Below, in pieces: positions 23,552 to 33,953 of a stretch of 64,000 bases of DNA (position 1 is the stretch's first letter; each line of letters opens with the position of its first letter). Under the pieces are notes generated by a model that searched no databases, was not told where the DNA came from, and saw nothing but the letters and a program-made list of their open reading frames with translations. This stretch comes from Scheffersomyces stipitis CBS 6054 (Eukaryota > Ascomycota > Pichiomycetes > Serinales > Debaryomycetaceae): contig NC_009068.1 of the NCBI RefSeq assembly GCF_000209165.1, positions 248,001 through 312,000 on the forward strand. Direction: 5' to 3'. A program made the position numbers and the translations under genes.

Positions 23552-24094
23552 TTCTGAATGGCAGTATAGAGACAGCACTCTTCGTTGAACCTCAGAAGAA
23601 GAAAGTGATCTGCCACTTCCACGTCTTGAATATTATTGTTTGCAGAAGTCGCGTATAGACATTACGCGCTGCAGGATGAAGTAAGGCCGCGTTCTACGAT
23701 TAAATAATCAAATCTGAAATGCGCACTAAAGCGCACTGTAACGAATACCACTTACATCACTTGATTGCCTACTTCTTTCCTTATTTCTTTCCGAAAAAAC
23801 TTATGAATCTACTGCTACCACCCCCACCTCCATTGTTAACGAGTTCTACACTCACGCCTTCTAATTTCGCCAAATTAATTACGGCATCAACTTTCTCATC
23901 TTCCGATATAGTATACCTGCATATATTGTCTGTCTATATGCATTCCTTTATTCAACAATCCTGAAAATGATTTTGATGAAATGTTCAAATTTCACCAACT
24001 GTCTCATTTGTTTCAATAGCCCATATCGCGTGTTATTTGGGACGGAAAGCACTCTGAAACATACGCGGGAGATATCAGAAGCAGATAAATCACC
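23552..24094. promoter_or_regulatory. Divergent PRI2/SPT16 promoter with ACGCG (MCB-type) cores
   Basis: The two starts are 543 bp apart. ACGCG cores lie at 23650-23654 (as CGCGT), 23664-23668 and 24063-24067. Two are about 100-115 bp upstream of PRI2 and one is about 30 bp before SPT16. In yeasts ACGCG is the core of the MBF site that drives G1/S replication genes. The middle part is AT-rich. Confidence 0.5.
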
Positions 24095-27000
24095 ATGAGT
24101 CGTTCCTCTGATGTCCACATCGACGCCTCGTCGTTCCACAAGAGACTTTCGCTCATCCAAAAGTTCATGGTGCAAGAAAAAGCCACCGTTCCCGGCCAGC
24201 TTGTCATCATCGTAGGAACGCGTGATGAAGAAAACACATACAAGAAGCTGACAGTGTTGCAGAACTGGTTGTTGGGGTATGAGTTCGTGCAGACGGTGAT
24301 GTATATCACGAGCGAGAAGCTCATTGTAGTCACTTCCGAAGGTAAGGCTAAGTATTTGAAGCACTTGACCACGAAGCCGACCGCCAACTCGAGTGAAGTT
24401 GAAGTTTGGTCACGCACAAAAGATGTCGAACAGCAGAAGAAGCTTTTCACAGATTTGGTGGCGCAATTGCAAAAGAATGGTCCAGAATACGGGTCTGTGA
24501 TCAAGGATCAGTACAAGGGCAAATTTGTAGATGAGTGGAAAGCCGCTCTTTCCTCTGCCCCTGAGCTTCAAATTAAGGATATCACTCTTCTACTTTCACG
24601 TGCCATGGAATTGAAAGATTCTGAGGAGTTTTCCAATACGAAAGTGGCTGCAAATGCTTCCGTAGTGATGATGGATACATTTGCTAACGAGATGATGACA
24701 GTTGTAGATGAAGAAAAGAAGATCACCAACGCCCGTTTCACAGATGGAATCGAAGACAAAATTGATGACGAGAAGTGGATCGTGAAGTCGGCTCTTGGGA
24801 AAAAGCTCTTGAAGTCTGACAGGGACTTTGATCACGAATTGCTTGAATGGTGTTACTCACCAATTATTCAGAGCGGAGGCAAGTTCGACTTGAAACCCAG
24901 CGCTGTTTCGACCGAAGATTCGTTGGTGGGTGACGGTGTGATTTTGTCGTCAATTGGATTACGTTACAAGTCGTATTGCTCAAATGTCGGTAGAACTTTC
25001 TTGATTGATCCCACTTCCGAGATCGAGGCTAACTACGACTTCTTGCTTAAGTTGCAGGAGCACATCACCAAGAACTTGTTAAAGGACGGAAATCTCGCCA
25101 AAGAGGTCTATGAAGGAGCCATAGCATTCATCAAAGCCGAAAAGCCTCAACTTGTAGAACACTTCACCAAAAACGTAGGCTGGTTGACTGGTATTGAATT
25201 CAGAGATTCGACCTTCATTTTAAATGCTAAGAACGAGAGAAAGTTGACCAATGGCCAGATCATTTCTCTTGCTATTGGGTTCACGAATTTGGTCAACGAA
25301 AAGACAAAGAACCCTAAGTTGAAGAACTATGCACTTTTGTTAACAGACACCTACAAAGTTAGTGAATCTGAGCCAATCTTGCTTACTGAATCGCCCAAGC
25401 AACGTTCAGAGATCTCATTCTACTTCAAAGACGATGACGTAACCAAGAATGAGGAAAAGAAGTTGAAATCGGAAAAGAATATCAAGATCGAAAAGAAATT
25501 AGCTGTCAATGAGGCCAACTCGAAGATCTTGAAATCGAAACTAAGACATGAATCCAGCGGAGCCGACGATGTCAATGCCGAGAAGGTCCGTCAAGAATTA
25601 CAGAGCAAGTTACATGAGAAAAGACAACAGGAAGGTTTGGCCAGGTTCTCCAAAGCTGATGCTACTGATAGTTCTGACTTTAAGCCAGTATTTAAGAAAT
25701 ACGAATCATATGTCAGAGAATCGATGATCCCAGCTAGTGTTCGTGATTTGAAGATCCATGTCGATCCTAAGAACCAGACCATTATCTTGCCGATCTGTGG
25801 ACGTCCTGTCCCATTCCATATCAATTCGTTCAAGAACGGCTCTCAGAACGAAGAAGGAGACTACACATATTTAAGATTGAATTTTAACTCCCCTGGTGCT
25901 GGAGGCAATGCCTCAAGAAGAACTGAATTACCCTATGAAGATTCACCTGATAACTCGTTCTTGAGATCGATAACGTTGAGATCTCGTGATCGCCAGAGAA
26001 TGGTCGATGTGTTCAAGTTGATCCAGGAAATGAAGAAGGAATCGGTCAAGAGAGAACTGGAAAGAAAGCAGATGGCCGACGTCATTAGCCAGGCCAATTT
26101 GATCGAGTTAAAGGGCTCCAGAATGAAGAAGTTGGACAATGTTTTCATCAGACCACAGCCAGACACGAAAAAGATCGGTGGAATCTTGCAGATCCACGAA
26201 AACGGTTTGAGATACCAGTCTTCATTCAAAAACGACCAGAAAGTTGATCTTCTTTTTAGCAACATCAAGCACTTGTTCTTTCAGCCTTGTAAAGACGAGT
26301 TGATTGTGTTGATTCATTGCCACTTGAAGAGTCCAATCATGATTGGTAAGAAGAAAACTTTTGATGTTCAGTTCTACCGTGAGGCCAGTGATATTGCCTT
26401 CGATGAAACTGGAGGTCGTAAAAGAAGATACAGATACGGTGACGAAGATGAATTACAACAGGAACAAGAAGAAAGAAGAAGAAAGGCACTTTTGGATAAG
26501 GAATTCAAGGCTTTTGCCGAACTCATTGCTGGCTCCTCCAATCATGTAGTCGACTTGGATATTCCGTTCCGTGAATTGGGATTCCAGGGTGTTCCCTTCA
26601 GGTCATCGGTGTTGTGTATGCCAACTCGTGACTGTTTAGTTCAGTTGATTGATCCGCCCTACTTAGTTGTCACCTTGGAAGAAATCGAATTGGCCCACTT
26701 GGAAAGAGTGCAATTTGGTTTGAAGAATTTCGATATGGTTTTTGTCTTCAAGGACTTCTCTAAACCAGTAGTCCATGTAAATACTATTCCTATGGAACTT
26801 TTGGAAGATGTGAAGAACTGGTTAACTGATGTTGATATTCCATTGAGTGAAGGTCAGATGAACTTGAACTGGGGAGCCATTTTGAAGACTGTGCAAGCTG
26901 ACCCATATCAATTCTTTGCTGACGGCGGTTGGAGTATCTTGACTGGTGTAGGAGATTCTGACGAAGAAGATGAAGAAGATGAAGAGTCTGAGTTCGAGGC

Positions 27001-27175
27001 ATCTGATGACGATCCAAGTGACGAAGAAGTCGAAAGTGAAGAAGCAAGTGAAGACAACTACAGCAGTGGAGGCTCTGAAAGTGAAGGCAGTGGTGATGAA
27101 GAAAGTGAAGGTGACGATTGGGATGAAATGGAGAAGAAGGCTGCGAAGGAAGACAGCAGACGTTACAGAGATTAG
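24095..27175 (+). CDS. SPT16: FACT histone chaperone large subunit Spt16
   Basis: At 1,026 residues it is close to S. cerevisiae Spt16 (1,035). The N-terminal aminopeptidase-like, non-catalytic domain spans about 1-440 (VDIDASSF-type start, NWLLGYEF, YKSYCSNVGRTFLID). The dimerisation and middle PH-like domains follow (YVRESMIPASVRDLKIHVDPKNQTIILPI; GLRYQS...DLLFSNIKHLFFQPC; DLDIPFRELGFQGVPFRSSVLCMPT). The tail (from about residue 955) is a highly acidic Glu/Asp/Ser stretch that binds H2A-H2B. With Pob3 it reorganises nucleosomes during transcription and replication. Codon 52 is CTG in KK-CTG-TVLQNWLLGYEF; in human SPT16 the aligned residue is Ser, which supports CUG=Ser. Confidence 0.97.
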   Translation: MSRSSDVHIDASSFHKRLSLIQKFMVQEKATVPGQLVIIVGTRDEENTYKKLTVLQNWLLGYEFVQTVMYITSEKLIVVTSEGKAKYLKHLTTKPTANSSEVEVWSRTKDVEQQKKLFTDLVAQLQKNGPEYGSVIKDQYKGKFVDEWKAALSSAPELQIKDITLLLSRAMELKDSEEFSNTKVAANASVVMMDTFANEMMTVVDEEKKITNARFTDGIEDKIDDEKWIVKSALGKKLLKSDRDFDHELLEWCYSPIIQSGGKFDLKPSAVSTEDSLVGDGVILSSIGLRYKSYCSNVGRTFLIDPTSEIEANYDFLLKLQEHITKNLLKDGNLAKEVYEGAIAFIKAEKPQLVEHFTKNVGWLTGIEFRDSTFILNAKNERKLTNGQIISLAIGFTNLVNEKTKNPKLKNYALLLTDTYKVSESEPILLTESPKQRSEISFYFKDDDVTKNEEKKLKSEKNIKIEKKLAVNEANSKILKSKLRHESSGADDVNAEKVRQELQSKLHEKRQQEGLARFSKADATDSSDFKPVFKKYESYVRESMIPASVRDLKIHVDPKNQTIILPICGRPVPFHINSFKNGSQNEEGDYTYLRLNFNSPGAGGNASRRTELPYEDSPDNSFLRSITLRSRDRQRMVDVFKLIQEMKKESVKRELERKQMADVISQANLIELKGSRMKKLDNVFIRPQPDTKKIGGILQIHENGLRYQSSFKNDQKVDLLFSNIKHLFFQPCKDELIVLIHCHLKSPIMIGKKKTFDVQFYREASDIAFDETGGRKRRYRYGDEDELQQEQEERRRKALLDKEFKAFAELIAGSSNHVVDLDIPFRELGFQGVPFRSSVLCMPTRDCLVQLIDPPYLVVTLEEIELAHLERVQFGLKNFDMVFVFKDFSKPVVHVNTIPMELLEDVKNWLTDVDIPLSEGQMNLNWGAILKTVQADPYQFFADGGWSILTGVGDSDEEDEEDEESEFEASDDDPSDEEVESEEASEDNYSSGGSESEGSGDEESEGDDWDEMEKKAAKEDSRRYRD

Positions 27176-27395
27176 GTAACGTCATAAGAGTGTATCATTA
27201 GTAGTGTTGCTGACAATAAATGATTTCTGTTCATGAAGAATTAAATAGAATTAGTATTTTATTTATGATAATGTCTGTTAGTAAACTTCTACATCTTTGA
27301 CTGTACATACGATTACATTTACGTATAAAGTCTCTACAACAGTCTCGTGTCTATTGTAAGTCTTCTATATTCTAATAAATAATATGATATTATGC
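27176..27395. other. Convergent 3' spacer between SPT16 and the PEX11-family gene
   Basis: An AT-rich 220-bp spacer with several AATAAA-like 3'-processing signals (for example near 27217 and 27375). Confidence 0.4.
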
Positions 27396-28340
27396 TCAAC
27401 TTAAGTCAATAGAGCTCCACATGTCTTTGAAGCCCCACCAAGAAGCACCACAACCACAGACTCCCACCCAGAATGGAGTCAAACAGCCATCATATAAAGA
27501 CCAATGGAGAACCAAAGGAACTTGGATCAACTGCTTGAACATAGCGATTTTCCAATTCGAATCCCATTTGGCTACAGGGTTTCTTCTGACTAACTCTAGA
27601 ATCTCAATTACAAGATAAGCACCCCAGATTCTCGAGCACCAGATGTAAGTCTCGGTGCACCACCAAGCATTATCACCAGTTCCAACCCAGTTATGGTCAG
27701 TAATCCAACCAGCGTTTTCAAGCAATTCTAAAGCCAAACAGTTGAGCGATTGGAGCAAATTGACAAAGCGAGTAAACTTAGGAACAGGATTAGAAGGGTC
27801 TGCATACGCTCTATACTCGTCAATGATCCAAGGCATGTACTTGATCGACTCGGTGAGTCTGTTGAAAATTCTGATATCAGCCAAATACGAGCTGATAGCC
27901 TTGAAGTGAACAGCAAGTTTTGATGGCTTACCCTCGGTATACACCGGCTTTGGGGTCGAGAACAATTTGTTGACGAACTTGTTGTTTGTATTTGTCAAGT
28001 CGGAAGCACGTTCGCCCAAAGTGTTCTGAAGAACCTTCTTTACTACTTGAATCAAGTTGTACTTTTGGGTCTGAAGAAAATGTTTGATGTGGCTCTTGTT
28101 GTTCAAAATGGCAGAAACAAGCAAAGTGAAGTAGCAGATGAAATAGAGGTTTGTGTCTACAGTGCTTGACTTCGCCAATACCTTGTCGTTGATTTCCTGG
28201 TAGAATTTTCTCGAGAAAATGGACTTTTTCAACAACTGGTTGAGACTGAGAAGAAGTGATAACGGAACCGTTCGGCGAGGTCCACCTTTGGAAACTTCGA
28301 CTAGCTGGCTGGTTAGGGGAGAAATGGCGGCGATAGACAT
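27396..28340 (-). CDS. PEX11-family peroxisomal membrane protein
   Basis: In this 314-residue protein, the middle reads LADIRIFNRLTESIKYMPWIIDEY, the Pex11-type amphipathic segment that follows an Arg-rich turn. NLLQSLNCLALELLENAGWI comes after it, and hydrophobic helices TYIWCSRIWGAYLVIEILELV and LTPFWVGVCGCGASWWGFKDMW close the protein. These features match the PEX11 family that tubulates peroxisomes and drives their division. The length (314) and the Trp/Gly-rich C-terminus fit the fungal Pex11C/Gim5-like branch better than classic Pex11 (about 236 residues) or Pex25 (394), but I cannot separate the paralogues with certainty. It likely sits in the peroxisomal membrane. The start is the ATG at 28340. 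Confidence 0.75.
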   Translation of the reverse strand: MSIAAISPLTSQLVEVSKGGPRRTVPLSLLLSLNQLLKKSIFSRKFYQEINDKVLAKSSTVDTNLYFICYFTLLVSAILNNKSHIKHFLQTQKYNLIQVVKKVLQNTLGERASDLTNTNNKFVNKLFSTPKPVYTEGKPSKLAVHFKAISSYLADIRIFNRLTESIKYMPWIIDEYRAYADPSNPVPKFTRFVNLLQSLNCLALELLENAGWITDHNWVGTGDNAWWCTETYIWCSRIWGAYLVIEILELVRRNPVAKWDSNWKIAMFKQLIQVPLVLHWSLYDGCLTPFWVGVCGCGASWWGFKDMWSSIDLS

Positions 28341-29508
28341 GAAAGGTATAAATACAAATGTAGGGGTATATGCGAAATTATGGGATGAAAACTAGAGGAC
28401 AATCTGTGGATAAATAAATATATAAATATTAGTTCAAATAAATTTAGAGTGAAATTCCCTATGCACCGCACTTGATAATGTGTGGTGAAAAATGAAATCG
28501 GTTCGTCAATTCTGAACATGCAACAGGATAAAAAGTGGGTCAGAAACGGCAGAGAACCGGCGAAAACGAGAAAGGAATCTTCATAATCAGCCGTATATTA
28601 TCTTGTATAATTGGTGCAATTTTCTTGCTGATTTCTATCGTTTGCAATGTGTTCATGTACTCCGAACCCCAGATCTTGGTGTATGCTCATAGAAATCCTA
28701 CTATAAATCCGGCTGGAAAAAAGACTGGGGAAAACAATTTTTTGGGTCAACCTCGGATCCATTCTCCATATTCAGTTTAAACTGACGAACGCTGTGAAAA
28801 TTCTGGAACCCAAAATTTGACTTTTAAACGAGAAAGCTGAGGTGGAAGTTCCTCAACTCTGATCACTGCTAGATGCGCTCATCTCGAACTCTTCTGAACC
28901 ATCAGATATGACATACAGCCGCCGTACGGTTGGCTAGCGGCTAATCTATAAATGATAAATGTCCACAAAACGTAATCGCTCTGAAATGGAGAATAAATGC
29001 GTCTTGTATATGCATAATCATCTGAGAATTAGATTTATATGGGGTTGAACAAAAGGTGATTTCTGATGGTGATTGGTTAGATCTTTTGGATATTAATTAG
29101 GTATTTTATTCAGATTATTTTTCGTGAAAGGAAAATTATAAAATTTAATAGATATTATTATATCGAAGTATTTTGTAGCTGCTAAAAAATTGAATTTGTA
29201 CAATATTGATCCCTTCATGAACTTCATGTTAAGATCCGTATGACTTGAAAATTGTCTACATAAAAAGCATGAATGCTATCAGGATTTGACCTCGGAATAC
29301 TCAATTTTGCAAGTGTCATAATTTGCAATATGTTAACTTGAAAGCTATAGATCTACAAATATGTATTCCTTTCAATTATTAGGTCAAATTAAACAATAAA
29401 GATACAGACGAAGTGAACAATTGTAGTGGGTCGATCTGGAAAGATTCGCCCAAATCGTAACCCAAACTAACTAGACGATTTTCCCACAAACTAAATATTT
29501 ACAGCAGC
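28341..29508. other. Intergenic region between the PEX11-family gene and the permease 3' end
   Basis: 1.2 kb forming the PEX11-family promoter and the permease downstream region. An AGCCGCCGT motif near 28918 resembles the Ume6 URS1 core. A plus-strand 81-codon frame at 28535 begins with GTG and is not a gene in a yeast. The stretch 29020-29400 is very AT-rich. Confidence 0.4.
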
Positions 29509-31281
29509 TCATTTGGTGTCGCTGTCAGATGACGACTTGCCGGGGGCTCGAAGTTGAGATCTGATGACATCTAATGGCACACCAGGGTTGGAAGTGATAG
29601 CTTCGAGTGGGATACCTTCCTTTTCAGCAAACTTCTCCATACCTCTTTGGTCAGCAGAGCCAACAGTTTCCAAAACGAGTTCGTTGATTTCTTCAATGTT
29701 GTCGGAGACTTGAGGAAGCAACAAGTTAAGGATAACACCCAAGAAACCAGTGACGGCAAACCCAGTTTCCATAACAAGAATAATGGCGTTGTAGAAACCT
29801 TGCAAGGAGTTGTTGCTACCAGAGTAGGTGAAGACGTTAGAAAACCAGTTTGGCACTAAGATAGAACCAAGACCAGGCAACAAGGCAGCGGTCAACACGA
29901 AACGGTCTCTTCTTGTGAATTCCGTGCTACAGATAATTCTGATACCTGAAACAGCAACCGAGCAGAAAAGGAACGAAGTCATACCTCCTAAAACAGCTTT
30001 TGGAATAGAGACAATGGCGGCCGCAAATTTGGAGAAGATACCCATGATAATCATGAAGAAACAACACCAGTATCCAACTCTTCTATTGGCACATTTGGTG
30101 ATGGAAATTACACCGTTATTTTGAGCGAAAGTGGACATTGGGGTAATGGTCATTAAGCCAGCTAACATACCATTGAATCCATCGGCCAAGATACCACCCT
30201 GAATTCTCGACTCGTATTGTTCGCCTTCAACTTCTAAACGGGAGACGTCACAAGTAGCTGTAATATCACCGATGGCTTCCATCATAAGTGTCAAATACAC
30301 GGCCAAGAACGGTAATATAATTGGTCCATAAACCTTTAACTTGAAAGTATGCACCCAGATGAAAGTAGCAGCTGGAGCAGCATCAATGGATTCATGGCTG
30401 AAGTATCCGCAGGCAGCAGCTACAATACATCCAATCAACAAACCAAAAATAACAGCACAGGACTTCATGATGGGTGAACCGAATTTTTCGGCTATAATGA
30501 TAGAAACGAAGACCAAGAAACCCAACCCTATGAATTCCCCGGAGCCCCAGGTGATATTTTTAGAACCCACAGCACATACCTCACCTACACAGCCGGAGCC
30601 TCCGAGCCAATCTTGGAACCCAGATTCAACCAAATGGGCACCAATCAAAAGAACTACGGGTCCGGTGACCAAAGGTGGGAAGATCTTTTGTAAGATCTTA
30701 GCTGGCATGAAAGATAGCAACATTTCAAGCAAGGCACAGACAATACCACTAGCCAATATATGGCCATAGCCATTTGGACATGGCAACTGCGTGCCGTCTT
30801 CAGCTACTGGACACTCCCCATTGGAATACATCATGGGCAAAGCATTGACCACAATGGAAATGGTAGCGAAAGAAGTTCCTACAACGGACAAAAGCCCCGT
30901 ACCAAGATAGTATGGAGTCCCAAAGATGTGGAAACGGGTGATTTGAATAGCAGACAAAATTCCCGACGCAATAAGCGAGGCTGACACCAAGTATTCTTGT
31001 AACGAAGCATCGAGGTTCGCAGCACTGGCAATGATTATTGGTGGAGTCACCACCCCAGCCAACATAGCCAATGCATGTTGGAACCCAAGAATGAACCCCA
31101 AGAGAAGAGGCATGTCTGAGTTGAGTCCGAAGAAGGGCTGGGTCTTTGGCTCCTTGGTGATAAACGGAATGTCAGGAATGAAAAGGTAAGCGTAGTCATA
31201 GTCTCCAAAGAACCCTTCTTTGGTAGTCCATTTTCTCACTACCCTCTTAGTGTAGGACTTGAAAGTTTCCGCCTTCAGCAT
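29509..31281 (-). CDS. XUT1: Xanthine/uric acid permease (NAT/NCS2 family, UapA/Xut1 type)
   Basis: The protein has 590 residues from the ATG at 31281; the frame continues three codons upstream to a TTG, so the ATG is the real start. It has about 12-14 membrane segments starting at MPLLLGFILGFQHALAMLAGVV, whose QHALAM motif is diagnostic of NAT carriers in TM1. The NAT signature, QNNGVISITK, lies near residue 387 and matches the [Q/E/P]NxGxxxxT[R/K/G] pattern that sets purine specificity in Aspergillus UapA. AMLAGVVTPPIIIA and GLQQ-type motif variants are also in place. It is expected at the plasma membrane importing xanthine and urate with H+. S. cerevisiae lacks this carrier; Candida albicans has Xut1. 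Three GATAA sites lie 185-250 bp upstream. Confidence 0.9.
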   Translation of the reverse strand: MLKAETFKSYTKRVVRKWTTKEGFFGDYDYAYLFIPDIPFITKEPKTQPFFGLNSDMPLLLGFILGFQHALAMLAGVVTPPIIIASAANLDASLQEYLVSASLIASGILSAIQITRFHIFGTPYYLGTGLLSVVGTSFATISIVVNALPMMYSNGECPVAEDGTQLPCPNGYGHILASGIVCALLEMLLSFMPAKILQKIFPPLVTGPVVLLIGAHLVESGFQDWLGGSGCVGEVCAVGSKNITWGSGEFIGLGFLVFVSIIIAEKFGSPIMKSCAVIFGLLIGCIVAAACGYFSHESIDAAPAATFIWVHTFKLKVYGPIILPFLAVYLTLMMEAIGDITATCDVSRLEVEGEQYESRIQGGILADGFNGMLAGLMTITPMSTFAQNNGVISITKCANRRVGYWCCFFMIIMGIFSKFAAAIVSIPKAVLGGMTSFLFCSVAVSGIRIICSTEFTRRDRFVLTAALLPGLGSILVPNWFSNVFTYSGSNNSLQGFYNAIILVMETGFAVTGFLGVILNLLLPQVSDNIEEINELVLETVGSADQRGMEKFAEKEGIPLEAITSNPGVPLDVIRSQLRAPGKSSSDSDTK

Positions 31282-31377
31282 TGCTAGCAATTCTGGGTAC
31301 TATAGGGACTAAACAGGTTGACTGGTAGTATGGCAATAATGACAACAAATCTGTGGGCTACAGTCACGTCCTTGGCT

Positions 31378-31393
31378 ACTTATATAAATAAAT
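31378..31393 (-). promoter_or_regulatory. TATA box of the purine permease
   Basis: On the minus strand this reads as overlapping TTTATATAAG-type sequence about 100 bp before the ATG at 31281, a usual distance in yeast. Confidence 0.55.
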
Positions 31394-31465
31394 AAATTTC
31401 AAACTTTTCACAATCTGTCTGTGTGCAAAATAAAGTTGATTTTTCTTTCTCAAATTTTTCACTCA

Positions 31466-31530
31466 GATAACAAACTTAAACTCAGATCAGCAAGCTACCC
31501 AATATAGATAAGGAAGATTCAAAGAGATAA
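31466..31530. promoter_or_regulatory. Three clustered GATAA sites upstream of the purine permease
   Basis: GATAA occurs at 31466-31470, 31507-31512 (GATAAG) and 31526-31530, all in the same orientation within 65 bp. This is the site bound by GATA factors such as Gat1 and Gln3. Fungal purine permeases are classic nitrogen-catabolite-repressed genes. Confidence 0.55.
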
Positions 31531-33953
31531 CGGCGTGTAACTCCTTGGATCTACAAAAAGGAAAGTTCCACTCCAAGCTTTTTGTCACCAGTAATACGGA
31601 GTCTCAGACCTTAGTCGCTAATTGGAGCGAGATCTAACTTCTTATCAGTGATTATGATTTTGGTGCTGCATACAGTTTCGATAACGTTGCAACTTTCGGA
31701 GAACGCCGAGCTGCTGAAGTGAAAAAAAGCGGAATCGCCGTCAAACAGCAGATGAAGAAAATGGTATTTTTCAAAACTTCCAGTGTATATTAATTGTATA
31801 CATGCTTTATGTGCAAGTGACACATACCAGCTGAATGGCGCTACGGTTCAAGATTCTCTCCGTTGACGTCTTACTGCTTGAAAGCGCTACCTTTTTGTAT
31901 GTGAAAATGGTTTTCGCACAGACATGGAGATCTCCGAGAATATTAATTATAACCGCACTTTAATCTGGCTCCAATTAGGAACAATCAAGAGCTTAAATTA
32001 GCTGCACGGAACCCCCACCAATCGGGCCTGTTCATTGGATTATTCTCCACGGCAGAATCTCGGCCCACAGGTCTACTTTCTTTATCGTTGCCGCAATGTA
32101 TATAATATATCCCAAATGTAATTTATTTAGATACAATTTTCAAAAGTTGCCGCGCGGACATCACCAAGTCCACACATGAGAAAGTCCACGTAATTGATAA
32201 ATAGAAAATAAGAAACCGTCAAGAAGTTTCCACTCGTGACAGGAAATTTTTAGCTGAATGAAAATGTCATCCCATCCAATCAGTTGCGGTAGTTGACGGA
32301 TGTTCTCTTTTTTGAGTTTATTCCAGATCTTGCTTTAAATCGTATTCTGCAAAATCTTACGACCTCCACATTTCGAGGCATTCGCTATTTTTATTTTTTT
32401 TGACAGTCGCCAACATCAATTCTCTGGAGGAGCCTGAAGACGTTTAGTTAGGTGTGCTAGCAAAGGCGTGATATGCCATGTAACGCAGCGATGCAATGCT
32501 CAACGGTTCATCGGCAGTCGTATCCAGGGAGCTTGAAGTATTTTGAAACGAGCGATGCAATAGATTAATCACCCAATCCGTATTCTTGTACGAGTCTAAT
32601 AAAATACGTGGAACGAGGCTCATTCCTGTTCCACAGAAAAAGACATTCGATGGCTTTTCTCTGTACTTTGTGGATGTCATCTACAGATTCTTATGGCCAT
32701 CCTTTTATCTATATCGTGAAGCGCTATGCTGTAATCTTCCGCGATCTAGGAGAGGTGGAACCGTCGATCTCTATGAACTGATTACGAAGAGTGAATTGAG
32801 AGGTGGTGTTTCGCGTCTATTTGCAAAAAAAGTCGGAACTCCAAATCCCAATACAGGTTTGATCACAAGACTACATTTAATTTGAACCAAGTTGATTGGA
32901 GAAAAGCCAAGACTCGGTCCTTGGCCGGATTCCCCTAGATGAATTGATGCACTCGAAGAACATTCACAATGCCAACGGAGCGTGTCGAAAACCTACTTGA
33001 CACCCAAAGATAAGGGGATCTAGCAATCAGGTACCGGTGACTGAACTGCTGGAGATGCGGAGGATCTTTCGTCACAAAGCAGACTGGTGAAAAAAGTGCA
33101 AATCCTCCGTCCCCTTCTTGGTGTTGGTCGTATATCCCTTGTGTGGAAAAAGCAATAAAATTTTACTATATGAGATGACTCCTGCATGAAAATTCTTCTA
33201 TTATGAGATGCCGTGCATACCGAGGGCACGCATAGCTTCACGGGCAGTCTATTTTTCCGGGGAAATACTCCACAGCGGCAGCTTTAGGGTGGTCGCTCAT
33301 GTCAATGGAAAGAAGTGAAAAACGGTAGAAAGTGTGTGAATGTTGGTGGCTTGCTTGTGTACAGTGGAATACCTTTTTTTGCATTCCCAAAAAGTTCACT
33401 GCACTTCAATTACGTCGGCAAGATTCTGAAATTTCCGGACGCATCTTACGTCCGGAAGGAGCAGATGTACCCTCGGCGCTACTTCCGGGTGCATAATCTG
33501 GACAGCTAAGCTCACGCGAGCAGTCTTTTTTTAGGAATTGATCCTACTGTGTGGTGGTGCTCCAATTGCCAGGTTTCAGCTGCATCTGTGGTCTGCTGTG
33601 AGGGCAGAGTTTCAGGCTTGAGGGTGTCTACAGGCTGCATCGCTGTCCGAACGGGACGGGAAAAAAAGCTCAGTTCCTGATGCGGGAAGATGAAAGAAAG
33701 ATTATTTTGATTATACATATTTTTCTGCGAGTTGGTTTCGTAGCCCTTCGAATTGTTAATTTATTTAATTTTATGACCACTTTCTTTATAGGTGTATTTG
33801 TGAAAAATTTGTAGAAGACTTGTATATTTACTTATATAGGACTCCTATAAAACTGCCGTTCATTGTATATCTACCATATCCTAATTAACATATATACAAG
33901 GTTTCCATAGCTTCTGCCTATTCCATACATGGTTTTCATATGAATAACTACAC
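31531..33953. other. 2.4-kb stretch with no supported gene
   Basis: This lies between the permease promoter and the MNN4-like gene. Frames of 60-100 codons occur on both strands (32444-32680 minus, 32586-32885 plus, 33020-33241 minus) but overlap each other and resemble nothing I know. They could be relics. The only structured element I see is the inverted repeat at 33433-33457. Confidence 0.45.
33433..33457. promoter_or_regulatory. Perfect inverted repeat with a CGG-N13-CCG core
   Basis: TTCCGGACG (33433-33441) and CGTCCGGAA (33449-33457) are perfect 9-bp arms around a 7-bp centre. Inverted CGG triplets are how Zn2Cys6 dimers bind. It is about 500 bp upstream of the MNN4-like start. Confidence 0.4.

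Noticed and set aside
22010..23578. PRI2 start at 23578 giving MLSLYCHSE before MFRSTKRR
   Set aside because: That codon is GTG; the ATG at 23551 matches the known Pri2 N-terminus.
28535..28780. 81-codon frame with a membrane-like segment
   Set aside because: It begins with GTG, which does not initiate in yeast nuclear genes at usable rates, and has no known relatives.
29509..31290. Purine permease start at 31290
   Set aside because: The codon there is TTG; the first ATG is at 31281, so the extra three residues are not used.
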